A DNA stretch of 44,379 bases from Lentisphaerae bacterium RIFOXYA12_FULL_48_11 (lineage in GTDB: Bacteria; Verrucomicrobiota; Kiritimatiellia; UBA8416; YA12-FULL-48-11). A program made the translations under genes and the position numbers. Of this stretch, positions 9,148-18,185 are shown in pieces; positions within the stretch are counted from its first letter, which is position 1, and the number at the start of each line of letters is the position of its first letter. The stretch covers positions 42,931 through 87,309 of the forward strand of contig MHBM01000092.1 in NCBI GenBank assembly GCA_001804885.1, in the 5' to 3' direction. The notes beneath the pieces were generated by a model. It made no database searches and was not told the DNA's origin. It worked only from the letters and a program-made list of their open reading frames with translations.

Positions 9148-10281
9148 TCATTTATTTAGCTGTAATTGCTGTTGTTTCAGCTCGTTGAGAAACTCCAGGT
9201 CAGGTTTGGGAATTTCCAGTTTTTCGGCCAGCCAGAGATAAGCACGATTAAGGGCCTCCCATGATGGGTGATGGCCGGACTTGTGATTTATAAAATCAAT
9301 GTTATTTCCAGCGTTATAAAGATCATAGACTTTCCTGGCTCCGTTAATATAGGCCCAGCTGCCGTCATGATCATACTCTCCGCCGATGAGCAGAAATGGT
9401 GCTGGTGCCTTACATGCCAGAAGCTGGTGGTGTTCAAGACCATTTTTCCGCATTATCTTCAATTTGTCACCGAAATACCAGGGGGAAGACCAATTTGTGA
9501 AATCCCATCCGATTCCGAAGTCGTTGCCAATAACTACCTTGATCCGGTCATCCATGCATCCGGTATAAAATGCCATTTTTCCGCCCAGCGAATGACCCAT
9601 GATGGCAATCTTGTTTGTGTCAGCCAGTCCGGATGAGACCAGCAGGTCGATTGCCTTGCGGGTGTCATAAGTAAGCTTGCCCATCCCGGTCCATGAGGGA
9701 TAACGTTTGTTTAGGAAATCTGCCGCAAACTGCCATAATTTGAAGTCGTCTCGATTTTTGCATTCGGCAGGAAGTGGTATCAGGTTGAAGGGATAGGCCT
9801 CACAACTCGCAACTACATATCCTTGTTTTACCAGATGCAAACCGAAGTAAGTTGCATTTCTGTCAGCTGTTTTCCTTGTTTTGTTTTGCAGGTCATAGCC
9901 GCACACTCCATCCGGATGATAAAATGGAATGATTACACCTGGCGCTGGTGTTTTCAGATTAAGAGGAGTCATCAATAGCACTTTCTGGTAGGATTCTGGG
10001 CCGGTGCGCTGCAGATAAATAACTCCTTTGAAGTCGATAGTTTCAAATTCTTCAACAACTTTCTGTTCGGGTGCGTAATCATAACCTTCGGGTTTTCCCA
10101 GTGCCATTATCCATTGATCGATGATCTCTTTTCGCTGATGTTTCCAGTCGGACAAGCTGGTTTGTGCCGCGTCTTTCAAAACAGGTTTCAATTGTTGTGG
10201 TGAAGGGGGTTTGACGGCGGCTAAGCAGAAGGTTGCATACACATAAATAAGAACAGTGCAGAGTATAATCCGTTGGGGCAT
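9148..10281 (-). CDS. Secreted alpha/beta-hydrolase (acetyl-esterase-like)
   Basis: The 377-aa start at 10281 is chosen because AAAGGA sits 7 nt upstream and a signal peptide follows (MPQRIILCTVLIYVYATFCLAA). The nucleophile elbow is GHSLGG with Ser231; the acid is probably Asp304 or Asp306 (GGEYDHDG) and the base His337 or His338 (HKSGHHPSWEA). The layout resembles dienelactone-hydrolase/acetylxylan-esterase-like proteins that deacylate plant or algal glycans in the periplasm. It lies downstream of the sialidase-like gene on the same strand (177-nt gap), suggesting a shared glycan-degrading role. The substrate is unproven. Confidence 0.8.
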   Translation of the reverse strand: MPQRIILCTVLIYVYATFCLAAVKPPSPQQLKPVLKDAAQTSLSDWKHQRKEIIDQWIMALGKPEGYDYAPEQKVVEEFETIDFKGVIYLQRTGPESYQKVLLMTPLNLKTPAPGVIIPFYHPDGVCGYDLQNKTRKTADRNATYFGLHLVKQGYVVASCEAYPFNLIPLPAECKNRDDFKLWQFAADFLNKRYPSWTGMGKLTYDTRKAIDLLVSSGLADTNKIAIMGHSLGGKMAFYTGCMDDRIKVVIGNDFGIGWDFTNWSSPWYFGDKLKIMRKNGLEHHQLLACKAPAPFLLIGGEYDHDGSWAYINGARKVYDLYNAGNNIDFINHKSGHHPSWEALNRAYLWLAEKLEIPKPDLEFLNELKQQQLQLNK

Positions 10282-10458
10282 GTCCTGATCCTTTCTGGCA
10301 ATACAATGAGAAAACTCTCTGGAAAAGAATTCTGTATTGCAGCCCGGCAACTGTCAACGGCAAAGGGCGTTGCTAAAGTGGCCGGGTATTTGCGATGCCA
10401 AAGGAGTTATAATTCCGATAATCCGTATTTCAGATAATATTGGATGGGATAGTGAAAT

Positions 10459-11787
10459 TTATTGAACGCCTTCAAACCATTCCTTGCCGATAATGCGGCC
10501 GAGCAGGTAGAACTTCATGTCGGGGAACCAGAGAATGGTTTTTCCGTCGACAACAGTGGAGCTGGTGTAGAATGAATTTCCATTGGGCCGTTCGGCAAAA
10601 AGTTTCATCGGCGCAAATTCAATCGGCTGTTCTGACTTTGGGTTAAATTTTCCTGCAATTAAATACAGTGGTCCACGCTTCTGGTATTCATTCTTACCTT
10701 CAAAATCAAATGTGTTATGCACAAGCGCAAAGTAGTATCCGCTTGCTGCCTCGGGACCTTTCCAGTCATAAATCGGGCAGGGTGAGCGCGGGTGCAGATA
10801 GGCTTTCCCTCCGTCACGATCAAGCAGCTTTTTCGGAGCACTCCATGTGACACCATTGTCACGGCTTTGTGACCAGAATGGATTACCCGCGCAGGTGCGC
10901 ATCATCGCGAATAAGCGGCCATCAGGCAGCTTTACAATACCGGCTTCTTCGCAGGCGGAACCGAATTTTTCGTGTTCAACCTTCAAAACATTTTCATTGG
11001 CGGAAAACCAGCTTAACTTGATGTCCTGCACCTCTGGATTGTCGTCGATGTTGTCGAATTGAAGGAACTCGATGGTGCATCCACCTTTTTTCTCGCCGGG
11101 AAGCTTGCCATGGCGGGAGACCCCGACAAGATATTTGCCATCCTTGCCGAGGCGAAGTGGGCGCTGCCAGTTACACCAGCTTGGCGGAATTGTAATATCT
11201 TCAGGATCGCGGCTCATTCGCATCATTGGAACCATTTTCGGGGCAGACCAGGTTTGGCCATCATTATCGGAATATTTACCGAACATGTTTCCGCAGTGCG
11301 GGCCGCGGCTGGTGACCTGCTGGTTCCAGAGGATATAGATGCGCCCGGACTTGCTGACCATTGGCTGCTGCCAGCTGGCGAGTAATTGCGGGTTTGTCTG
11401 ATTCTTGGAGCCGGCAAGAACAATTGGTTCGCTCCAGGTCAAGCCCTTGTCGGTGCTTTTCGAGAAGGCGATATGTTGATCAACATCTGCTTCCCTGGAG
11501 GCCTGCGTCCAGGCTGCGAAAAGAGTCCCGTCCGGCTTGTCAAACACCTGGAAATGGTCGTTATATTTGTCGCCTGTGACGGAATTATCCAGCTTTGGCG
11601 TAAAAACGACATAGTCCGGTTTATTAACAAGGATGTCCGTTACATAAGATGCGTGTTTTATGCCTCCATCGTATTTCGTGCCTTTGAAGGATTCCGCAAT
11701 CTTCTTTGCCTGGTCAGATTGTGAATACGCGGCGGGTATTCCCAGTGCAGTTATCGCCATGCATGTTAATGTGAATATTCTTTTCAT
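10459..11787 (-). CDS. Secreted BNR-repeat sialidase-like protein
   Basis: The 442-aa protein has a Sec signal peptide (MKRIFTLTCMAITALGIPAAYSQ) and AAAGGAAG 5 nt before the ATG. Three Asp boxes of the S/TxDxGxTW type are seen at about 111-118 (STDKGLTW), 173-180 (SDNDGQTW) and 308-315 (SRDNGVTW), marking a six-bladed beta-propeller of the exo-alpha-sialidase superfamily. In PVC bacteria this fold is used for many neutral-sugar or sulfated-glycan enzymes, so true sialidase activity is not certain. The esterase gene follows on the same strand. Confidence 0.85.
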   Translation of the reverse strand: MKRIFTLTCMAITALGIPAAYSQSDQAKKIAESFKGTKYDGGIKHASYVTDILVNKPDYVVFTPKLDNSVTGDKYNDHFQVFDKPDGTLFAAWTQASREADVDQHIAFSKSTDKGLTWSEPIVLAGSKNQTNPQLLASWQQPMVSKSGRIYILWNQQVTSRGPHCGNMFGKYSDNDGQTWSAPKMVPMMRMSRDPEDITIPPSWCNWQRPLRLGKDGKYLVGVSRHGKLPGEKKGGCTIEFLQFDNIDDNPEVQDIKLSWFSANENVLKVEHEKFGSACEEAGIVKLPDGRLFAMMRTCAGNPFWSQSRDNGVTWSAPKKLLDRDGGKAYLHPRSPCPIYDWKGPEAASGYYFALVHNTFDFEGKNEYQKRGPLYLIAGKFNPKSEQPIEFAPMKLFAERPNGNSFYTSSTVVDGKTILWFPDMKFYLLGRIIGKEWFEGVQ

Positions 11788-11981
11788 GTTCTTCCTTTCT
11801 CCGTGCGGTTCGAATTCTGCCGTACCGGTTGCATCTATATTATGAATATTGATGTTTGAAGTTTTACATCAACAGCAAATCACACTTGTGCCCGGCTGGC
11901 AACAGGGGTTATGTTTTACAGTAAAATAGGGGGGTAATGAGGGATAATCATTGGCTATTGAGAGAGGTTTTACATAAGGGC

Positions 11982-12009
11982 TTGACTCAGAAACCAGAGC
12001 GGCCATAAT
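11982..12009 (+). promoter_or_regulatory. Sigma-70-like promoter for the Tat/DUF3795 gene
   Basis: TTGACT (11982-11987), a 16-nt spacer and CATAAT (12004-12009) match the -35/-10 pattern, about 90 nt before the start at 12098. The rest of the 310-bp divergent gap (11788-12097) holds the sialidase ribosome site and nothing else that I can assign. Confidence 0.45.
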
Positions 12010-12097
12010 CGCGTTATAAATATTTGGCAAGAGTGCTGGAGTAAAGATGTTGGCATTACTCCGGAAGGGACATTGCCTGGAACGTAAAGGAGTTCTT

Positions 12098-12709
12098 ATG
12101 GCCAAGATGAATCTTGTTACCCGTCGTGAATTTCTCAACAAGTCAACTGCCGCAGCTACTGGTTTTATGGGTGTGTGCATGTGCGGTAAGTTGTGTGGAA
12201 CTGCATCGGCGGCAGCTGCCGGATCCGGGAAATTCCAGTACGAAGGATATTGCGGCGACTATTGTGGCGCTTGTTCTGTCATGATCGAGAGTGAGAAAGC
12301 TGCAAAGAAAGCTGATATCAAATGCTACGGTTGTAAACAGAACAAGCCTAACGGCGGTCCCGGAGGTTGCCAGATCAAGCAGTGTGCAGTGAAAAAGGGT
12401 GTCTCGTCCTGTGTGAAATGCAAGGAGTATCCGTGCGAGAAGCTCAGGAAATATCACAACACCAGCAAGAGCAAGCAGGATAACACAAAACCCGGATATA
12501 CATTGCTGGCGGCTTACAACCTCGAACGAATCAAGGAAGTTGGTGCAACGAAGTGGCTGGCCGAACAGAAGGAAAGATGGACTTGTGCAAAATGCAAAGC
12601 CCGTTTTTCCTGGAAGGATCAGAAATGTCCCAAGTGCGGCGGTGAAATCCTTACTGCAGACCAGGAAGCTGAACAGCTGATCAAAAACAAATTGCCCGGT
12701 ATCCTCTGA
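12098..12709 (+). CDS. Tat-exported DUF3795 cysteine-rich protein
   Basis: The 203-aa start at 12098 follows AAAGGAG at 6-7 nt. The N-terminus MAKMNLVTRREFLNKSTAAA has the twin-arginine motif (TRREFL) and a hydrophobic stretch, so it is probably exported folded. The middle is the DUF3795 domain: YCGDYCGACSVMI, CYGCKQNKPNGGPGGCQIKQCA and CVKCKEYPCEKL, with many paired Cys able to bind metal. The C-terminus adds a zinc-ribbon (CAKCKARFSW...CPKCGGE). Tat export is consistent with a metal centre loaded in the cytoplasm. Function unknown in the family. Confidence 0.82.
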   Translation: MAKMNLVTRREFLNKSTAAATGFMGVCMCGKLCGTASAAAAGSGKFQYEGYCGDYCGACSVMIESEKAAKKADIKCYGCKQNKPNGGPGGCQIKQCAVKKGVSSCVKCKEYPCEKLRKYHNTSKSKQDNTKPGYTLLAAYNLERIKEVGATKWLAEQKERWTCAKCKARFSWKDQKCPKCGGEILTADQEAEQLIKNKLPGIL

Positions 12710-12735
12710 GGATAACCGGAGTTAAAAAAGGATTT

Positions 12736-12781
12736 AGACAGAATTCACAGAATGTTTAGGATAATTCTGTGAATTCTGTCT
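12736..12781. repeat. Perfect 18-bp palindromic hairpin element
   Basis: The left arm at 12736-12753 (AGACAGAATTCACAGAAT) and the right arm at 12764-12781 are exact reverse complements with a 10-nt loop. It lies between the DUF3795 gene and the sppA-like gene. Elements of the 'acagaatt(c/t)acagaat' kind are known as dispersed intergenic palindromes in many genomes. It could act as a two-way terminator, though there is no T tract. Confidence 0.75.
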
Positions 12782-12804
12782 ATTCTACCAAATTCTGGAA
12801 AACC

Positions 12805-13779
12805 ATGAAATTAAAAAATGTATCCCTGTTGTTTTGCGTCGTGTCACTTTGCCTGGCCGGGTGTGTTGCGGTGGATTTGAGTTCCTTCCTGGAATTTCAG
12901 AAACTTGAGGAAGTAACAGTCCAGAAGGCGAAGAGCTGGATAACCTTCAATAAGGTTCTGATGATCAATGTCAGCGGAATGATCATCGAGGAGGATGGGG
13001 GGCTGTTCAGCGATGTTACATGCACACCGAAGGTCATGAAAGCAGTCCTGAACAAGGCTGAAGAGGATTCCAGCATAAAGGCTGTGATCCTGCGCATTGA
13101 TTCGCCTGGTGGGACCGTTGGCGCCAGCGAGCTGATCGCGCGCGAGGTTGCGCAGTTCCGGAAACGTACGGGTATTCCTGTACATGCACAGATTAACGGA
13201 CTGGGTTGTTCCGGTGCCTACTACATCGCCGCGGCATGTGACAAGATCAACATCCAGCCATCGGCAATATCCGGCAGTATTGGAGTGATTGCCATGTTTC
13301 CGAAGTACCGTCGACTGGCGGACAAGATTGGCTTTGAGCAGGTAGTCATCAAGTCCGGCAAGCTCAAGGATATCGGGAGCGGAATGCGCGATATGACGGA
13401 CGAGGAACGCGCTGTCCTGCAGAGCGTGATAGATGAGAATTACCAGGGATTCCTGTCGTGGATACTGCAATACCGCCCGCAGGTTGGTGATCGAGAAACT
13501 CTTACAAAGATTGCGGATGGCCGTATTTACACGGCAAAGCAGGCTGTCGAACAGAAGCTCGCTGACAGGATCTGCTTCCTTGATGAGACTATTGAGGGCG
13601 TTATCGCGGCGGCCGGGTTGTCTGATGCGGATGTTGTGACATACTGTTACTGGGAGTCAGAGGACGCTAACATATATTCGCCATCCGTGCGCGCAGCGCC
13701 TCTCAGGTTGAACATGAACCTGCCCCAGCCGTTGAATGCCCGCAACGGATTCTACTATCTCTGGTTGCCGGGTGAATGA
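12805..13779 (+). CDS. sppA: SppA-like S49 peptidase, lipoprotein
   Basis: The 324-aa start at 12805 places a lipoprotein signal at the N-terminus: MKLKNVSLLFCVVSLCLAGC, lipobox LAGC, lipidated Cys20. The S49 core follows, with oxyanion/substrate loop DSPGGTVGAS (99-108), catalytic Ser136 in NGLGCSGAYYIA and general-base Lys188 in SGKLKDIGS. The 52-residue Ser-Lys spacing equals that in Bacillus SppA. It is a short single-domain form like the Gram-positive type, rather than the double-length E. coli enzyme, but tethered by lipid. It would clear signal-peptide remnants or small membrane peptides. Confidence 0.9.
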   Translation: MKLKNVSLLFCVVSLCLAGCVAVDLSSFLEFQKLEEVTVQKAKSWITFNKVLMINVSGMIIEEDGGLFSDVTCTPKVMKAVLNKAEEDSSIKAVILRIDSPGGTVGASELIAREVAQFRKRTGIPVHAQINGLGCSGAYYIAAACDKINIQPSAISGSIGVIAMFPKYRRLADKIGFEQVVIKSGKLKDIGSGMRDMTDEERAVLQSVIDENYQGFLSWILQYRPQVGDRETLTKIADGRIYTAKQAVEQKLADRICFLDETIEGVIAAAGLSDADVVTYCYWESEDANIYSPSVRAAPLRLNMNLPQPLNARNGFYYLWLPGE

Positions 13780-13880
13780 TGCACGTTTGATACGGCTCAT
13801 GGATACAATGAGATTCATTTTGTGCAGAAACTGGTTGTTTCTGGTTATTGCCATGGTGGGGCACCTCCTGTCCGGGTTAA

Positions 13881-16800
13881 TTAGTAGGTAAACCAGTCTG
13901 CTTCAAATTCATACCAGCGACCTTGTTCCATGCTCGAGCCTTTGCCGTCCAGAAGCGTAATAAAGAACGTGTTTCCACTGATAAATAGATTGCAGTCAGA
14001 ACCTTCTGGTACGCGCAGTCCTTTAAGGCACAACTGCCTTGTCGCACCGGTAGTGAACTCTACGCTGTCCGGGGCCGGCTTGCCTTTTGTCTGGCCGCAT
14101 CGCGCACTCGATTGTCCAACAGCATCCTCGCATATTTTCTCGTTTCCACGCGTAAAATGGAAATGATCGGCATCCGGTGATAGTATTGTCGCCAGGAAAG
14201 CTGTCTTTTCTTTGAAGGTTTTTTCCGTGCAGAAGGCCCATTTCTGGTGGAAACTGGGTGCATCATTAAACACATATTCATTTCGAAACAAGATGGGTGG
14301 ACGCTTGAGGGCGAAACGCCCGAACCCACGGAGCTGGCCCTCAAAGCTAAGCTTCAAATCGTTGTTCTGTTTTTCGATTCGTAATGCACATTCAACATCG
14401 TTATTGACCGAAATACGGTCGTCGTCGGCTGCTTGCATGTATTCCTGGTCGCCGTACATGTCGTGGTTCTTGACAACGATCCTGCCATTGACTGTCAACT
14501 CCCTGATCACTCCGCCCTGGCGGCGCAGGACAACCGTATAATGTTTGTTTCTGACGATGATGTCCGGCCCGATACAATGAAATGTGACGGCACTGATTTG
14601 CGCTGGTTGAACGGGACCAGAGGGTGGCTCGCTGTTATCCAGTATTCTTACTTTGGTATTGCCGAGTCCTGTCAGCCGGAATTCTGATCCCTTCTCATGA
14701 TTTCTGATAAGCTGAACATTGTCAGGGATATTCTCCTGAAAATACAAAACTTTCCATTTACCATCCTTGTTTTTTACGCCAAGCATTGGTCGGGCAGGGT
14801 GGAGCGGCATCAGTTCATTTCGCCACAAGATATCAGTCTTCTTCGGGCGCCAGTAGATGCTGGAACGATATTCGGTATTTGATGTTGATGAACGCAGCAG
14901 GTTCTGGTCGCGCAATTGACCGGATATGGTTTCAGCGAACCATTCTGTCGCTTCGGGAAAGACTATCTCATTGCCGCTAAACAACTCGCCCTGGCTTGAA
15001 GGAGTTTTTGACGGTTTGACTGCGTCATTCGTCCCCGGCACTACGGCATATTCCAGGGGGTTGAGTTCCAGTTCAGCCTTTCCGTCCGACCATGCCAGTT
15101 TTGCCTTGACCGCTTCCCGGTTGAAATTGATGGCTACGACGCATTTCTTGTCGCCAAGTTTCCTGAGGCAGGTGAATACACCCGGTGCGTTGCATTTGAC
15201 TGCCTGGTAGAATGCCTCGCCCCGGGCCAGTTCCGGTCGGTTCTTCCGTATTTCGTTAATCTGTTTCAATGCGGCGGCATGTCCATCTTCCATGCCCTGG
15301 TAGATCAGCGGAATACCATCGATCCACGCGCTCAATGCATACATGGCGTGCATTCCATCCACACCATACCACATTTCAGAGCGCAGGCTGTCATGGCTTT
15401 CAACGTGGCGCATGCGCAGTGTGCCTCGTGGTTCGATATATTTCTGTTCTTCGAGATATTCCTGCAAATGTGTCACAAAATATTCCGGAGATTCCCTGCG
15501 CCACTGGTGGCAGAGATTGTAGCAGAACCCGAAATCATACTGGGCATCGGCAACGGACAGCAGGCGTGAGGCTTCGGCCTCTGCAAGTATTGCGCCATCT
15601 TTGGGCTTTGCTTCTCTGACGGCAGTTCTGATTCCCTTCATCATTCCGATGCCGCCCCATAACAGCGCGTGACTGGCCCGGGCGTAAGGGATTTCGGGAT
15701 TCCAGTTCATTTCCTTGCTGCCACTGCAGGCGTCCACTCGGTACCCGTCCACGCCGTATTCGCGGCAGTAATACGAGGCCACGCCGGCAATATATTTTTG
15801 CCAGTCAGGCCAGGCGAAATCGTTCAGCCAGTAGTTCAGGATTGAACCATCTTCCCGATGCAGCATGAATTCAGGATGTGCCAGGTTATGAACAGCCTTG
15901 GGGCTTCCGCCGTGGGGTACAAGGTCTTGTAGCACGTGCAGATTAAGATCATGCGCACGCTTGACGAGTGCCTTGTAGTCGTCGGCTGTACCGAGCCCGT
16001 CCATGAATTTATAGTAATCAAACGGCCAGTACGGGCTCCGCTGTTCTATCGGCATTATCCAGATGGCTGTTGCGCCGAGGTCCGGGATGGTCGGCAGCAG
16101 TTGTTCCGTTGCAGGTCTGAACCCGCCGAGATCCTTGAAGTTGCTGCCTATGGTGCCGCCCGGATGGAAGCAGTAGAGAATGGCTTCTTCAATCCATTTT
16201 GGCCTGTCGGCCGGTACTTTAAGACCCACGTTGTCCATCCAGCGCCATATCAACGGAAGCGTTCCCCAATAGCCGGTATCCGAAATCTGCATGCTTGCGA
16301 AACCGATTTCCTGCGGCTGGTTTGGCTTGAGGTATCCCGCAGCTTGCATGTTCTGCACCACGTCGAACCGGCCTTCATTTTCCTCGACACGAATAGATGA
16401 AGGATCTGTTCCAAAACTCAACCAGAGCAGTGATCGAGACTGCGAAAGCTCTGCCAAGAGTGGTGCTATGGATCCACCACCGCCATGTGTTGTCCCCTGT
16501 TTCATTCCGGAGAAAGCGTGGCTGCGTGGAGGCCACTGGCGAGGGAAGCGGTAGAAACCGTCTTTTGTCGCTATTACACCGAATGTTTTAAATGCAAATG
16601 CCCGTAATTTCACTGTTTCGGTACCACGGTTGATTAATGTTACTGACCGGTCCAAACGTGCAGGGCTGGTGTGGATCCTGTAACGCTCGACCAGTTCAAA
16701 ATCACCAATGCGGACTGTCAATTCAACCGTGTCGGGTGCCGGTTGGGTACGGTTAGTGACTCTCCGTTTACCGAAGCTTTCCAGCCATTTGTTTTTATCC

Positions 16801-17033
16801 TTCTCGCCGATACAGCATGTTACCGGCGAACGTTCTGCGCCACTCGATAAAATTGTTTCACCCTTGTAAGCAAAGCTTATAAGTGCGCCGGATTGTTCGT
16901 CGAGACCCAGGGATATATCGCCATGCTGGACTGGAATGCTTCCGGCATGACATATAAATCCTGCTGTTGCCATGAGGATCAGAATAGCGACTGATATACA
17001 ATGATGTCTGGCTGTTTGTCCGAGGTTATTCAT
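13881..17033 (-). CDS. Large secreted GH13 (alpha-amylase family) enzyme
   Basis: The 1,050-aa start at 17033 precedes a signal peptide (MNNLGQTARHHCISVAILIL...CHA). Residues about 30-270 form a beta-rich N-terminal domain. The GH13 barrel spans about 285-660, with VLQDLVPHGGSP (367-378, strand 3 region), nucleophile Asp434 in DGYRVDACSG, acid/base Glu485 in AILAEAE and the transition-state Asp548 in HVESHDSLR. About 390 C-terminal residues form further beta domains with no family that I recognise. The full catalytic triad is present, so it should act on alpha-glucans or related alpha-glycosides in the periplasm or outside. It is divergent from the barrel-protein gene at 17245. Confidence 0.87.
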   Translation of the reverse strand: MNNLGQTARHHCISVAILILMATAGFICHAGSIPVQHGDISLGLDEQSGALISFAYKGETILSSGAERSPVTCCIGEKDKNKWLESFGKRRVTNRTQPAPDTVELTVRIGDFELVERYRIHTSPARLDRSVTLINRGTETVKLRAFAFKTFGVIATKDGFYRFPRQWPPRSHAFSGMKQGTTHGGGGSIAPLLAELSQSRSLLWLSFGTDPSSIRVEENEGRFDVVQNMQAAGYLKPNQPQEIGFASMQISDTGYWGTLPLIWRWMDNVGLKVPADRPKWIEEAILYCFHPGGTIGSNFKDLGGFRPATEQLLPTIPDLGATAIWIMPIEQRSPYWPFDYYKFMDGLGTADDYKALVKRAHDLNLHVLQDLVPHGGSPKAVHNLAHPEFMLHREDGSILNYWLNDFAWPDWQKYIAGVASYYCREYGVDGYRVDACSGSKEMNWNPEIPYARASHALLWGGIGMMKGIRTAVREAKPKDGAILAEAEASRLLSVADAQYDFGFCYNLCHQWRRESPEYFVTHLQEYLEEQKYIEPRGTLRMRHVESHDSLRSEMWYGVDGMHAMYALSAWIDGIPLIYQGMEDGHAAALKQINEIRKNRPELARGEAFYQAVKCNAPGVFTCLRKLGDKKCVVAINFNREAVKAKLAWSDGKAELELNPLEYAVVPGTNDAVKPSKTPSSQGELFSGNEIVFPEATEWFAETISGQLRDQNLLRSSTSNTEYRSSIYWRPKKTDILWRNELMPLHPARPMLGVKNKDGKWKVLYFQENIPDNVQLIRNHEKGSEFRLTGLGNTKVRILDNSEPPSGPVQPAQISAVTFHCIGPDIIVRNKHYTVVLRRQGGVIRELTVNGRIVVKNHDMYGDQEYMQAADDDRISVNNDVECALRIEKQNNDLKLSFEGQLRGFGRFALKRPPILFRNEYVFNDAPSFHQKWAFCTEKTFKEKTAFLATILSPDADHFHFTRGNEKICEDAVGQSSARCGQTKGKPAPDSVEFTTGATRQLCLKGLRVPEGSDCNLFISGNTFFITLLDGKGSSMEQGRWYEFEADWFTY

Positions 17034-17244
17034 AGGATTGTACTTTCTCCGATCAAGTTGATGGTTATAATTACACGGATCTGCATGCAGATCAAGGCGC
17101 GGATATGAAAAGAGAAAAGTTGATGTCTGGCTGGTTTCTGAAAATGCTGGATTTCTCGTTGACAGATATGGCAATCAGGCGCAAATTTAGCTCATAGTAA
17201 CAAACTGGTTGTGGTAAATTTGTAGAACTAAAGGGGGGGTAAGT

Positions 17245-18159
17245 ATGAGAAGTGTCCGAGTTGTTGCGCTGATTGTATGTCTGTTTGCATGCACATTCAC
17301 TGTTCTTCCTTCAATGGCCTTTGATCAGCCATCCGTTAATATTGGATTTACCAGCTTTCTTGATGGTGCACCGCCGTCAGGCCCCGGTTGGTATTTCTCC
17401 GAATATATCCAGTTTTACACGGCTGATAAACTTGTTGATGGTCCTCCAGGAGATGCCGGCCTTGATGTGTGGGTCAGTTTGAACCAGTTGATCTATCAGT
17501 CTAACCAGGAAATATTGTTTGGCGGGAAATGGGGACTCAACTTTATTCTTCCTGTTGTCAGTTTTGATAATAATCTTCTGCCCGATAATGGAACAGGTTT
17601 GGGAGACCTGTGGGTGGGTCCGTATCTCCAGTGGGACCCGATAATGGGAAAGAATGGACCGATCTTCATGCACCGTATTGAACTCCAGACCATTTTCCCG
17701 ACGGGCAAATATGATGATGATAAGGCGTTGAACCCTGGCAGTAACTTCTTCTCCTTCAATCCTTACTGGGCTGCAACGGTCTTTCTCTGTCCCAAGTTGA
17801 ACCTATCCTGGCGTTTGCATTATCTCTGGAATGGCAAGAACTCTGATCCAGCTCTATCTCCCGAGATTGGTGATACACAGGCCGGCCAGGCTTTCCACGG
17901 TAATTTCGCCGCCTCCTATGAAGTGGTGCCAAAGATGCTTCAGCTCGGAGTGAATGGTTACTATTTGAAGCAGACCACGGACTCGGAAGCTGATGGTAAT
18001 TCGGTTGACGGTAAAGAGCAGGTATTTGGAGTTGGGCCCGGCGCGTTAATGAGTTTTTCCAAGGACACGCATCTTTTCCTCTGTGCCTATTTTGAATCTG
18101 GCGCAGAGTATCGTCCTGAAGGTGAACGCTATGTGGCGCGGCTGGTCCATCATTTCTAA
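17245..18159 (+). CDS. Outer-membrane beta-barrel (Phenol_MetA_deg-like)
   Basis: The 304-aa protein follows a strong AAGGGGGGG site and has a signal peptide (ending LPSMA-FDQ). Alternating strands rich in Tyr/Trp ([52 protein letters not shown]) and a terminal YVARLVHHF match the barrel family PF13557, once called the phenol meta-pathway protein. The family is thought to form outer-membrane pores of unknown substrate. The next gene (pectate-lyase fold) starts 26 nt downstream and is probably co-transcribed, hinting at glycan fragment uptake. Confidence 0.78.
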   Translation: MRSVRVVALIVCLFACTFTVLPSMAFDQPSVNIGFTSFLDGAPPSGPGWYFSEYIQFYTADKLVDGPPGDAGLDVWVSLNQLIYQSNQEILFGGKWGLNFILPVVSFDNNLLPDNGTGLGDLWVGPYLQWDPIMGKNGPIFMHRIELQTIFPTGKYDDDKALNPGSNFFSFNPYWAATVFLCPKLNLSWRLHYLWNGKNSDPALSPEIGDTQAGQAFHGNFAASYEVVPKMLQLGVNGYYLKQTTDSEADGNSVDGKEQVFGVGPGALMSFSKDTHLFLCAYFESGAEYRPEGERYVARLVHHF

Positions 18160-18185
18160 CCCAGTATACGGACAGGCAGGGATAA

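Noticed and set aside
12844-13470. 208-codon minus-strand frame
   Set aside because: It is the shadow of the SppA-like gene, whose catalytic residues are clear.
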